Below are positions 44,150 through 53,709 of a DNA stretch of 64,000 nt, piece after piece. The notes beneath the pieces were generated by a model. It saw only the letters and a program-made list of their open reading frames with translations. It had not been told where the DNA came from and did not search any database. Every line of letters starts with the position of its first letter. Position 1 is the stretch's first letter. A program made the position numbers and the translations under genes. Source of the stretch: Moheibacter sp035515075 (GTDB taxonomy: Bacteria > Bacteroidota > Bacteroidia > Flavobacteriales > Weeksellaceae); NCBI GenBank assembly GCA_035515075.1, contig DATJBZ010000037.1:73473-137472 (forward strand), in the 5' to 3' direction.

Positions 44150-47100
44150 TTCCCATTTATTTGACTTTTGAAGGTTTGTATTCTTACCAAGCACGCCAAG
44201 AAATTGATTTTGAAAATTTAACTGCCGCAGGATTATTTGGTGTTTTTGGTGCGGTAGGTTCGGGAAAATCTTCGATTTTGGAAGCCATCGTTTTTGCTTT
44301 GTATGGTGAAACCGAGCGGATGCATTCGCGTGAAAACCGTTCGTACAATATGATGAACCTAAAAGTGGACCGTTCATATATCGCCTTTGACTTCATCAAT
44401 TATGAAAATAAAAAATTCAGGGTGACACGTGAATTCAAAAGAAATTCAAAGAGTTTTGAAGACATTCGCAACGTCGGTGCGGTATTTTATGAAGAAAAAG
44501 CAGGCGAATGGATGCCTTTGGAACATGTGAATGCAGAAACGCTCACCGGATTCAGTTATCAAAATTTCAAAAGGACGACCATCATTCCGCAAGGGAAATT
44601 CAAAGAGTTTTTGGAATTGGGCGCAGCCGATCGCACCCAAATGATGAAAGAGATTTTCAGCTTGCAGCAATACGATTTGCAATACAAAACGGCCGAATTG
44701 GTCCGTGAAAATCAATCCCAACTCGATCATTTGGAAGGAAAGTTAAGTGGTTTTGAAGCGGTTTCTGAAGAAGTGTTGACCGAGAAAAAAGAATTGCTTC
44801 AAGTGGAAAGTGAATCGTTTGAAAAATTGGACAAACACCATCGGGAATTGTCAGCGCATTACCAATTGTTTTTGAATGCCAGAAAAGAACAGCAGTTGTT
44901 GGAAACGGAGCGAAAGACTTTTTCTGCCAAGCAAATGGAGCAGAAGAAGTGGACGCTACTGGACCAAGAAATTCAACAATATGAATTGTACCAACAAAAT
45001 TTCGCCAATTTACTTCGTGAGCAGCAAATGGTTATGAAAGAAAAAGAGGTTTTGACGGCGCTTTTTGAAAAGAACAAGGCAGAAAAATCCCAACTGGCCC
45101 TTGAATTGGATGTCTTGAAAAAAACACAAAGTGAGTTGAAACCAGCTTTTGATGATTTAGACCAAAGAAAACAGCGGGTAGAGGATTTGGCAATTTTGAT
45201 GGAATTGAAAACCATAGAAAAAGAAACAAAAGCTTTGCAACCACGCATGGATAAAGGGAAGCTGTTGATTGAGCAACATCAAAATCAGTTGAAGGATGCA
45301 CAAGATAAAATGTTGTTGGTTCAAGCAGGAATAAATGCATTGAAAGAGAAAATCATCGGATCTCAACAGCTGGTGGAATTGTCGCATTGGTTTCAAAAGA
45401 ACCAAGCTTTACAGCAAAATTTGCACGATTTGACCCAAAGTCTTGCAGCACATCAGTTGAAAATCGATGCTTTTTATAAGGAATTTGAAGTTTTAGAAAT
45501 TGATGCAGTTAGTTTTTTGGCGGTATATGAAACCAAACTATTGGAATGCGAGCAGCAATTGAGCCAACTGAAAAAAGCGCAAGAGCAGTTAATGTTGGAG
45601 CAAAAATTATCGGAATTTAGCCATGCGTTGCATGATGGTGAAGCTTGTCCGATGTGTGGTGCGTTGGAACATCCCAATGTGCTTTCGGCCAAAGATGTTT
45701 CTCAAGAAATTGCCGAAATCTACCAAAAAATTCGAGAAGTCGAAGCAAAGATTAAGCAACTGCACCAGAAAAAAGCAGATTTTGAACGCTTGACGGACGG
45801 ATTGAAAATTTATTTGGACCAATTGAACCAAGAAAAAATGCGGAAAGCAACCATCGAAAATGAAAAGAAGGAATGGCAAAAAGCATTTGTTTGGAAAAAT
45901 TTTTCAGCCGATGATTTTGGTGCTTTTGAACAAAAGTTAAAAGAGAACAATGAATTAGAAAAAAGACTTCAATCCCAAGAAAAAGAAGCAAAAGAAATTC
46001 AAGTTGCGCAAGAGAACTTATTGAATGAAATCAAGAAATTTGAAGGATTGTTGCAAGATTTGATCCAGCAAGAAGTTGGCCTTCAAGAACGTTTGAGAAC
46101 GAACCAAGCGCATTTGAAACAGTTGAAAGTACACGATTTTAGCGAGACAACGGTGGAGGAGTTGGATGCGGAAAAAAATAAATTGCACCAAGAAAATCAA
46201 GACATTGAGCGAGAATTTAAGGCCAATGAGCAATTGCTCAATGATGGATTGCTGCGTTGGACTGCTTTGGAAGCTTCGGTAAAAGCACAGGATGAGCAAT
46301 TGAAAGTACAACGAAATAAGTTAGACACAATCGATTTGTCTTTGAAGCAGCAGTTGAAAAAGCAAGGATTGGACACTTTGGAAGTGGTGGTCGAAATCTT
46401 GAAAAAAGAATACGATGTACCGAAAATTCGCCAGGAAATTCAACAATTTCAGTTGGCGTTTCATGCCTTAAAGGAAAGCATTGCCAAACGAGAAATAGAA
46501 TTGAAAGGTTGGGATGTCAGCGAGGAAGCCGCCGAAAAAAGAAAAACAGCTTTTGAGCTTTCTGCCCAAGCCTTGAAAACTTCGACCGAAAAAGTGGCGG
46601 CCTTGAAGTCAGAATTGCAGCGTTTGGAAAAGCAATTTGAAGAGAAAAAAGAAAGTTTGAAACAGTTGTTGGTTTTGGAAAAAAGAGCGGATAATTTGAA
46701 AGTCATGGCGCAACTATTCAAAGGAAGCGGTTTTGTGCAGTATGTTTCCTCGGTTTATTTGGCAGAATTGTGCGAACAGGCGAATGAGCGTTTTTACCGA
46801 ATGACCCGAAATCAGTTGCGTTTGCAATTGAATGAGAAATATGATTTTGAAGTCGTTGATTATTTGAACGAAGGCAGGACGAGAAGCGTGAAAACTTTGT
46901 CGGGTGGACAATCTTTCCAAGTCGCGTTGAGTCTGGCATTGGCTTTGGCGGAAAGTGTGAAAACCCACCACCGATCAGAGAAGAATTTCTTTTTCATCGA
47001 TGAAGGGTTTGGGACACAAGATGCGGATTCCATCAACATTGTGTTTGAAACTTTGCAACAATTGCAAAAAGAAAACCGCATCGTGGGTGTGATTTCTCAC

Positions 47101-47190
47101 GTGACCGAATTGCAAGAACGCATTCCGATGTCGCTTCGTGTGGTAAATGATCCCAATACTGGTAGCCGAATTGAACGCTCTTGGGAATGA
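44146..47190 (+). CDS. sbcC: Exonuclease SbcCD, SMC-like ATPase subunit SbcC
   Basis: A 1014-residue Rad50-type ATPase. It has an N-terminal Walker A (GAVGSGKSS, residues ~35), two long antiparallel coiled coils joined by a zinc hook (EACPMCGALEHPN near residue 502), and a C-terminal ABC signature TLSGGQSFQ followed by FFIDEGFGTQD. It tethers DNA ends and drives SbcD. Four-base overlap with sbcD indicates translational coupling. Confidence 0.96.
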   Translation: MIPIYLTFEGLYSYQARQEIDFENLTAAGLFGVFGAVGSGKSSILEAIVFALYGETERMHSRENRSYNMMNLKVDRSYIAFDFINYENKKFRVTREFKRNSKSFEDIRNVGAVFYEEKAGEWMPLEHVNAETLTGFSYQNFKRTTIIPQGKFKEFLELGAADRTQMMKEIFSLQQYDLQYKTAELVRENQSQLDHLEGKLSGFEAVSEEVLTEKKELLQVESESFEKLDKHHRELSAHYQLFLNARKEQQLLETERKTFSAKQMEQKKWTLLDQEIQQYELYQQNFANLLREQQMVMKEKEVLTALFEKNKAEKSQLALELDVLKKTQSELKPAFDDLDQRKQRVEDLAILMELKTIEKETKALQPRMDKGKLLIEQHQNQLKDAQDKMLLVQAGINALKEKIIGSQQLVELSHWFQKNQALQQNLHDLTQSLAAHQLKIDAFYKEFEVLEIDAVSFLAVYETKLLECEQQLSQLKKAQEQLMLEQKLSEFSHALHDGEACPMCGALEHPNVLSAKDVSQEIAEIYQKIREVEAKIKQLHQKKADFERLTDGLKIYLDQLNQEKMRKATIENEKKEWQKAFVWKNFSADDFGAFEQKLKENNELEKRLQSQEKEAKEIQVAQENLLNEIKKFEGLLQDLIQQEVGLQERLRTNQAHLKQLKVHDFSETTVEELDAEKNKLHQENQDIEREFKANEQLLNDGLLRWTALEASVKAQDEQLKVQRNKLDTIDLSLKQQLKKQGLDTLEVVVEILKKEYDVPKIRQEIQQFQLAFHALKESIAKREIELKGWDVSEEAAEKRKTAFELSAQALKTSTEKVAALKSELQRLEKQFEEKKESLKQLLVLEKRADNLKVMAQLFKGSGFVQYVSSVYLAELCEQANERFYRMTRNQLRLQLNEKYDFEVVDYLNEGRTRSVKTLSGGQSFQVALSLALALAESVKTHHRSEKNFFFIDEGFGTQDADSINIVFETLQQLQKENRIVGVISHVTELQERIPMSLRVVNDPNTGSRIERSWE

Positions 47191-47194
47191 GTTT

Positions 47195-49303
47195 TTACTT
47201 CGTGATGCCTTCCAAATGAAAAATAAAAGCAAATTCAAATGCCAATTCTTTCAAAGATTCAAATCGTCCAGAAGCGCCACCGTGTCCAGTTTCCATATCG
47301 GTTTTCAATAACAGCAAATGATCATCGGTTTTGTATTCTCTCAATTTGGCCGTCCATTTCGCGGGTTCCCAATATTGCACTTGCGAATCGTGAAGACCTG
47401 TGGTGATCAGTAAGTTTGGATAAGCTTTTCGTTCGATGTTGTCATAAGGCGAATACGATTTGATGTAGTCATAGTACACTTTTTCGTTCGGATTTCCCCA
47501 TTCTTCATATTCACCCGTGGTCAACGGAATGCTGTCGTCCAACATCGTGGTGAGTGTATCCACAAAAGGAACTTGCGCCACCACGCCGCGGTACAATTCA
47601 GGTGCTTCATTGATGACAACGCCCATCAGTAAACCGCCTGCAGAACCGCCCATGGCATACAAATGTTGCGCTGAAGTAAATTGATGGTCGATCAAATAAT
47701 TGGACACATCGATAAAATCATTGAACGTATTTTTCTTGTGCAACATTTTACCGTTTTCGTACCATTCTCTGCCCATTTCTTGTCCACCACGAATGTGTGC
47801 AATCGCATAAATGAACCCACGGTCGAGCAAAGTCAAATTGCTGCTACTGAAATAAACGTCCATGCTGTAGCCATAAGAACCGTAAGCATATTGCAACAAA
47901 GGCGTATTGGAATTGATTTCTAAATCTTTTCTGTGCACCAAACTCACAGGGATTTTTGCGCCATCTCTGGCAGTTACCCAAATTCTTCGGGTTGTATAAT
48001 TGTCTTTGTTGAAATTCCCCAAAACGACTTGTTCCTTTTTAACTTCACTCTTTTGGGTTGCCATATTGAAATCAATGATCGATTGAGGCGTAGTCATCGA
48101 GGTATAACCATAACGCAAAGTTTCTGAATCAAAATCCAAATTTTGTCCAATGTAAGCGGTATAAGCTTCTTCTTGAAAAGGCAAATAATAACTTTGTTTG
48201 CCGTCCCAACTTTGAATTTTCAATTGAATCAGCGCATTGGCTCTTTCTTCCAAAACCAACCAATTTTTAAAGATTTCAAAATTCTCCAACAACACATCAG
48301 GACGATGCGGAATGACTTCTTGCCAATGTTCTTTTTCAGTTTGTGAAACATTGGTTTTCATCAATTTGAAATTCGTCGCTCCATCTTTATTGGTCAAAAT
48401 ATAAAAATGATCACCATAATGCTCAATGCTGTATTCCAAATCTTTCGTTCTTTTTTGAAGCATTTTAAAAGGCGCATTGGGTTGATCCGCCGGGATAAAT
48501 TGGTATTCGCTCGAAGTCGAACTGCTACTACCGATGACAATGAATTGTCTGGATTTGGTTTTGTAAACGAAAGTGCTAAACACATCGTCGGTTTCTTCAT
48601 AGATCAATTCATCTTCGATTTGTGGTGTTCCCAGCGTATGTTTCCAAATTTGGTACGCACGAAGATCTTCTCCTTTTCGGGTATAGAACAAACTTTTGTT
48701 GTCTGCCGCCCAAACCGAACCGCCCGTTGTATTTTCCAACACATCAGGCAACAATTCACCTGTTTTCAAATCCTTGATCTGAATGGTGTAAATCCTTCTG
48801 GAAAGCGTGTCTTGTCCAAAAGCCGCCAACTCGTTGTTTTCACTGACGTTTAAGCCTACCAATCGATAATAATTGTAAGGCACCGCCATTTTGTTCACAT
48901 CAAAAAGCAATTCCTCTGGCGCAGACAAAGTCTCCTTGTGTCGGCTATAAATAGGATATTCATTCCCTTTTTCAAAACGCGTGCGGTACCAATAGCCATT
49001 GAATTTGAAAGGAACAGAAGCATCATCTTCCTTGATTCTTCCTTTGATTTCTTGGAACAAATCCTGTTGAAACTTTTCAGTATCCTTCAAAATTGCGGCG
49101 GTATAATCATTTTCCGCAGTCAAATAGTCGATGACTGCTGGATTTTCTCTTTCATTCATCCAATAATAATCGTCCACTCGAACGTCGTCAAACAATTCCA
49201 TAGTTTTGGCGATTTTTTTGGCTTTGGGTGCTTGCATAGTTTGTGCGTTTAAGAAAGCAAATGTACTTAAACTTAGCGCGATTGTCGGGATGAGTTTTTT
49301 CAT
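47195..49303 (-). CDS. S9 family oligopeptidase (protease II type), exported
   Basis: A 702-residue prolyl-oligopeptidase-family enzyme with a signal peptide (LIPTIALSLSTFAFLNAQ). A beta-propeller covers ~residues 60-420; the alpha/beta-hydrolase domain has the nucleophile in MGGSAGGLLMG (near 552) and the catalytic His in METGHGGASGR (near 672). AHIRGGQEMGREWYENGK is typical of oligopeptidase B. It should cleave peptides after basic residues, but specificity is inferred. It ends four bases from the convergent sbcC. Confidence 0.93.
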   Translation of the reverse strand: MKKLIPTIALSLSTFAFLNAQTMQAPKAKKIAKTMELFDDVRVDDYYWMNERENPAVIDYLTAENDYTAAILKDTEKFQQDLFQEIKGRIKEDDASVPFKFNGYWYRTRFEKGNEYPIYSRHKETLSAPEELLFDVNKMAVPYNYYRLVGLNVSENNELAAFGQDTLSRRIYTIQIKDLKTGELLPDVLENTTGGSVWAADNKSLFYTRKGEDLRAYQIWKHTLGTPQIEDELIYEETDDVFSTFVYKTKSRQFIVIGSSSSTSSEYQFIPADQPNAPFKMLQKRTKDLEYSIEHYGDHFYILTNKDGATNFKLMKTNVSQTEKEHWQEVIPHRPDVLLENFEIFKNWLVLEERANALIQLKIQSWDGKQSYYLPFQEEAYTAYIGQNLDFDSETLRYGYTSMTTPQSIIDFNMATQKSEVKKEQVVLGNFNKDNYTTRRIWVTARDGAKIPVSLVHRKDLEINSNTPLLQYAYGSYGYSMDVYFSSSNLTLLDRGFIYAIAHIRGGQEMGREWYENGKMLHKKNTFNDFIDVSNYLIDHQFTSAQHLYAMGGSAGGLLMGVVINEAPELYRGVVAQVPFVDTLTTMLDDSIPLTTGEYEEWGNPNEKVYYDYIKSYSPYDNIERKAYPNLLITTGLHDSQVQYWEPAKWTAKLREYKTDDHLLLLKTDMETGHGGASGRFESLKELAFEFAFIFHLEGITK

Positions 49304-49403
49304 TAGAAAGGATTTGAATTGAATTGAAAAATGTTTTTATTGTTAAATTTAGCATGAAAAAATCAAATTGGATCTTTTAAAACCCAAAATAGCTTCATGA
49401 CTC

Positions 49404-50255
49404 ATGCAATATGCTTGTGATGCTTTAAAGACGGCGCAACTTTCCAAAGAATTAACCAAAGAAATAGGACGAGGCTTTTCCCGCTCCAATTTATTCAATA
49501 TGCGAAAACTTTATCTAGAATATTCAGATGTCCAGATGCTGTCTGGACAGTTGAGCTGGTCACATCTTTGTGAATTGATGATTATTGAAGACAAGCAAAA
49601 ACGGAGCTTTTATGAAAAAGAGTGCATTCACTCTTCATGGTCTTTTAAAGAACTCAAACGTCAGATAGATAGCTCACTATTTGAACGGCTTTTACTTTCA
49701 AAAGGAAAAAATAATAAAGAAAATATATTAGAATTGGCACAAAAAGGGCAGGAAATAAAAAAAGCTGAGGATATATTGAAAGATCCTTATGTGTTTGAGT
49801 TTCTTGGTGTTCCTGAAAGTAAGCCAATGTTAGAAAAAGATTTAGAGTCCAAACTAATCAAACACATTGAAGACTTTTTGCTGGAATTAGGAAAAGGTTT
49901 CATGTTTGTTGGTTCTCAACAACGCATTACGATTAACAATACACATTACTATGTAGATATGGTGTTTTACAATAAAATACTAAGAAGCTATATATTAATA
50001 GAATTAAAAAGCACAAAGCTAAATATTGCAGATGGAGGACAGTTAAACACTTATCTTAATTATTATAAAACAGAAATCAATGATAAAGACGATAATCCAC
50101 CCATAGGAATTATTTTGTGTGCAGAAAAAGATGAAATAACAGCAGAATATATTTTAAGCGGATTTGACAACCATTTGTTTGCCTCCAAATACGTAACAAT
50201 TTTGCCAGACAAGCAACAACTCATTAGTGAAGTTGAACAAGTGATAAATAATTGA
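49404..50255 (+). CDS. YhcG/DUF1016-type PD-(D/E)XK nuclease, N-terminally truncated
   Basis: A 283-residue protein. The C-terminal nuclease domain is intact with VDMVFYNK (Asp185) and ILIELKSTK (Glu200, Lys202), and the middle has the family segment LSKELTKEIGRGFSRSNLFNMRKLY. In full-length relatives ~45-50 residues precede that segment. Here it starts at about residue 13, and an in-frame stop (49398-49400) lies just upstream, so the N-terminus has been lost. Such genes often lie inside type I restriction loci. It precedes hsdR by 24 bases. Confidence 0.8.
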   Translation: MQYACDALKTAQLSKELTKEIGRGFSRSNLFNMRKLYLEYSDVQMLSGQLSWSHLCELMIIEDKQKRSFYEKECIHSSWSFKELKRQIDSSLFERLLLSKGKNNKENILELAQKGQEIKKAEDILKDPYVFEFLGVPESKPMLEKDLESKLIKHIEDFLLELGKGFMFVGSQQRITINNTHYYVDMVFYNKILRSYILIELKSTKLNIADGGQLNTYLNYYKTEINDKDDNPPIGIILCAEKDEITAEYILSGFDNHLFASKYVTILPDKQQLISEVEQVINN

Positions 50256-50279
50256 GAAGTAAATTAATTGATAATTAAA

Positions 50280-53200
50280 ATGAAATCACAAACCAACGAA
50301 CAAGCCTTAGAAACCGCCATAGAAAAAGCACTTTGTGGTATTTCGACCGAAGATATAAAAAACGGAATTGCAGTAGAACCAATCGAAGCTTACGGAGGGC
50401 AAGGCTATCAAATAGGCTATCCAGCTGATTTTAATCCCAAATATGCTTTGGACGAAGCACGTTTTTGGGATTTTTTGGAAACCACACAGGCGGAAGAACT
50501 GGAAATACTCAAACGACAAAGTGATTGGAAATTAAAGATTTTAGAACGCTTTGATAGATTAGTGAAAAAATACGGCATTCTTCGTTTGTTGCGAAAAGGT
50601 TTGTCCGTTGATGATGCGCATTTCACCTTGTTTTATGTAGCGCCATTGCAAAATAGCAGTCAGCAAATCAAAGATAATTTTGAAAAGAACCAATTTAGTG
50701 TAACCAGACAATTGCGGTATTCGGTTTCCAATCCGATGGAAGAAATCGATATGGTGATTTTTATCAACGGTATTCCTATTTCCACCATTGAATTGAAAAA
50801 TCATTGGACAGGTCAGAACGCCAAAGTTCATGGGGTCAATCAATACAAATTCAAAAGAGATACCACACAACCGCTGTTGAATTTTGGAAGATGTATCGTA
50901 CATTTTGCGATAGATACCGACGAAATTTATATGACCACCAAATTGAATGGAGCGAAAACCTTCTTTCTGCCTTTCAATTTAGGAGACAATCACGGCAAAG
51001 GCAACCCGCCCAATCCCTTTGGACATAAAACGGCGTATTTCTGGCAAGATATTCTCAGAAAAGAAAGTGTTGCCAATATTATTCAGCATTTTGTACGTTT
51101 TGATGGTACAGAAAAGGATGCTTTGAATAAGAAAACTTTGTATTTCCCTCGCTATCATCAGTTGGATGTGGTTCGAAGATTGCTGAAAGACACAGCACAA
51201 AACGGAGCAGGAAAAACCTATCTTATTCAACACAGTGCGGGTTCGGGTAAATCCAATTCAATTACTTGGTTAGCTTACCAATTAATCGAAGCTTATCCTG
51301 AAAGTGAAGAAGTAGCAGGAAATAAATCAGCCAACCAACCACTTTTTGATTCAGTTATTGTTGTAACCGACCGTAGGTTATTGGATAAACAGCTTCGAGA
51401 TAATATCAAAGAGTTTTCTGAAGTTAAAAACATTGTAGCTCCAGCATATAAGTCTTCTGATTTAAAATCGGCTTTAGAAAATGGGAAAAGAATTATCATT
51501 ACCACGATTCAGAAGTTTCCATTTATCATTGATGGCATTGCCGATATGAGCAACAAACAATTTGCGGTCATCATAGACGAAGCGCACAGTTCGCAGTCGG
51601 GAACATCGGCAGACAAACTCAATGAAGCCATTGGAAGCAAAGGCGAGGATGCAGATGCAGAAGATTATCAAGACATGATGTTAAGTGCCATGCAAGCACG
51701 AAAAATGACCAAAAACGCTTCTTACTTTGCTTTTACGGCAACACCTAAAAACTCGACGTTAGAAAAATTTGGAGATAAACAAGAAGACGGTTCGTTCAAA
51801 CCTTTTCATCTGTATTCGATGAAACAAGCGATTGAAGAAGGCTTTATTTTGGATGTTTTGGCAAATTATACGACTTACAGAAGTTATTATGAATTGGAGA
51901 AATCCATTGAAGACAATCCGTTATTTGACACTTCCAGAGCGCAGAAAAAATTAAAAGCGTTTGTAGAAAAGCATCAGCAAACGATTGGCACCAAAGCCGA
52001 AATTATGCTCGATCACTTTACGACTGCCGTAGTCAATAAGAAAAAGTTGAACGGAAAAGCCAAAGCAATGGTGGTGACCCAAAGCATTGAGTCGGCCATT
52101 CGGTATTATCAAGCTTTAAATCAACTGTTAACTAAGCGAGGAAATCCGTTTAAAATTGTGATTGCTTTTTCGGGTGAAAAAGAAATTGGTGGCATTAAAT
52201 ACACCGAAGCGCAAATGAATGGTTTTTCGGAAAGTGAAACCAAAGATAAATTTGACGAAGACGAATACAGAATGTTGGTAGTAGCAAATAAATACCTGAC
52301 AGGATTTGACCAACCCAAGCTTTCTGCCATGTATGTAGATAAAAAACTGCAAGGCGTACTGGCAGTACAAACGTTGTCGAGACTCAATCGCTCTGCTAAT
52401 AAATTGAATAAAAAAACAGAAGATTTATTTGTGTTGGATTTCTTCAACTCGACAGAAGATATTCAAAAGTCTTTTGAACCGTTTTATACAGCAACCCGTT
52501 TAAGCGGTGCTACGGATATTAATGTGCTTCATGAGTTGAAAGACAGTTTGGACGATTCGGGAATTTACGAGCAGTCGGAAATTGACGATTTTAACGAAAA
52601 ATATTTCAAAGGCGTAGATGCGCAACAATTAAGTCCCATTATTGATATAGCGGCAAAGCGTTTTACCGATGAATTGGAATTAGATGACAAGCAAAAAGCC
52701 GATTATAAAATCAAATCAAAGCAATTTGTGAAAATTTACGGACAAGTTGCTGCAATATTGCCTTATGAAATCTTGGCTTGGGAAAAACTGTTTTGGTTTT
52801 TGAAATTCCTCATTCCAAAAATGATTGTCAAAGACAATCAAGCCGATATGCTGGATAAATTATTAGAATCAGTTGACCTTTCTACTTATGGTTTAGAGAG
52901 AACAAAATTAAATGTTTCTATTCCTCTAAATGATGAGGAAACCGAACTAAAGCCACAGAACCCTAATGCCAGAGGAGCCCACGGAGAAGACGAAAAAGAC
53001 GAGCTGGAAGCGATTATTAGTGGTTTTAATGAGCGTTGGTTTCAAGGTTGGGAAGCCACGCCAGAAGACCAACGTGTAAAGTTTATTTCGTTGAGTAAAT
53101 CTGTACAGTCGCATCCTGATTTTGATACAAAAGTTGCGCAGAATTCCGACGAACAAAACAGGGAATTGGCCTTGAAAAAAATTCTCGATGATGTAATGGC

Positions 53201-53303
53201 CCAACAAAGAAAGCAAGAGTTAGAGCTTTATAAATTGTATGCTCAAGATTCTTCGTTTTATCAAGCATTTTATAATACAATTAAACAGGTAATTAATCTC
53301 TAG
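50280..53303 (+). CDS. hsdR: Type I restriction enzyme, R subunit (HsdR), orphan
   Basis: A 1007-residue motor/nuclease subunit. The N-terminal PD-(D/E)XK nuclease site is visible (Asp157 in EEIDMVIFINGIP; Glu171 and Lys173 in STIELKN). Helicase motifs follow: Walker A QHSAGSGKS (about 319), motif II VIIDEAHSS (about 431), motif III AFTATP, and VVANKYLTGFDQPKLSAMYVDK in the second RecA domain. All key residues look intact. No hsdM or hsdS gene is in the window: a truncated YhcG nuclease and then an S9 peptidase lie upstream, and a repeat and a T9SS gene lie downstream. Confidence 0.93.
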   Translation: MKSQTNEQALETAIEKALCGISTEDIKNGIAVEPIEAYGGQGYQIGYPADFNPKYALDEARFWDFLETTQAEELEILKRQSDWKLKILERFDRLVKKYGILRLLRKGLSVDDAHFTLFYVAPLQNSSQQIKDNFEKNQFSVTRQLRYSVSNPMEEIDMVIFINGIPISTIELKNHWTGQNAKVHGVNQYKFKRDTTQPLLNFGRCIVHFAIDTDEIYMTTKLNGAKTFFLPFNLGDNHGKGNPPNPFGHKTAYFWQDILRKESVANIIQHFVRFDGTEKDALNKKTLYFPRYHQLDVVRRLLKDTAQNGAGKTYLIQHSAGSGKSNSITWLAYQLIEAYPESEEVAGNKSANQPLFDSVIVVTDRRLLDKQLRDNIKEFSEVKNIVAPAYKSSDLKSALENGKRIIITTIQKFPFIIDGIADMSNKQFAVIIDEAHSSQSGTSADKLNEAIGSKGEDADAEDYQDMMLSAMQARKMTKNASYFAFTATPKNSTLEKFGDKQEDGSFKPFHLYSMKQAIEEGFILDVLANYTTYRSYYELEKSIEDNPLFDTSRAQKKLKAFVEKHQQTIGTKAEIMLDHFTTAVVNKKKLNGKAKAMVVTQSIESAIRYYQALNQLLTKRGNPFKIVIAFSGEKEIGGIKYTEAQMNGFSESETKDKFDEDEYRMLVVANKYLTGFDQPKLSAMYVDKKLQGVLAVQTLSRLNRSANKLNKKTEDLFVLDFFNSTEDIQKSFEPFYTATRLSGATDINVLHELKDSLDDSGIYEQSEIDDFNEKYFKGVDAQQLSPIIDIAAKRFTDELELDDKQKADYKIKSKQFVKIYGQVAAILPYEILAWEKLFWFLKFLIPKMIVKDNQADMLDKLLESVDLSTYGLERTKLNVSIPLNDEETELKPQNPNARGAHGEDEKDELEAIISGFNERWFQGWEATPEDQRVKFISLSKSVQSHPDFDTKVAQNSDEQNRELALKKILDDVMAQQRKQELELYKLYAQDSSFYQAFYNTIKQVINL

Positions 53304-53402
53304 CTGAAAAACTAAAAGCTATTAATTCAAAATAAGTGCGTAAGTATTTCTTGTAAAAAAGTAAGATTGTTGAGATGATGGGAGAAACTAATTTTATCTC
53401 TT

Positions 53403-53542
53403 CATAGAGCGTGTTCCTATCCCGAAGAATCGGGACAAGTTGTGGTTCTCTTAATCCCTTAATGGTAAAGAAAGAAGCGTTTTCATTTTTCAAGCAAATC
53501 GAAAACCTCCCCTCTTTGAAGAGGGGATTGAGGGGAGATGTG
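53403..53542 (+). repeat. Mosaic intergenic repeat, copy 2 (modules A and B)
   Basis: Contains hairpin TCCCGA-AGAA-TCGGGA, block A (TTCTCTTAATCCCTTAATGG followed by TAAAGAAAGAAGCG), and hairpin block B CCCCTCTTTGAAGAGGGG (53509-53526) followed by ATTGAGGGGAGATG. The same A-linker-B order recurs in the same orientation at 55818-55958, on the other side of the FG-GAP gene. The rest of the gap 53304-53709 shows no gene. Confidence 0.8.
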
Positions 53543-53631
53543 AAAATTCAGATCCAGACTTTAAACTTAGCCAAACCCTTTCAAACAAAGAGAAAAAAGA
53601 AAAGTTGTGACAGAAAGTTCATAACTTTATA

Positions 53632-53639
53632 TATATTTG
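53632..53639 (+). promoter_or_regulatory. -7 box of the T9SS FG-GAP gene
   Basis: TATATTTG, 70 bases before the ATG at 53710. A TTG lies 24 bases upstream, longer than ideal. Confidence 0.5.
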
Positions 53640-53709
53640 AGCAGCTACCTTTATTTAAAACGACTGATAAACCATGGTTTAGAAGAATAATCTTAAAATA
53701 AAATTACAC

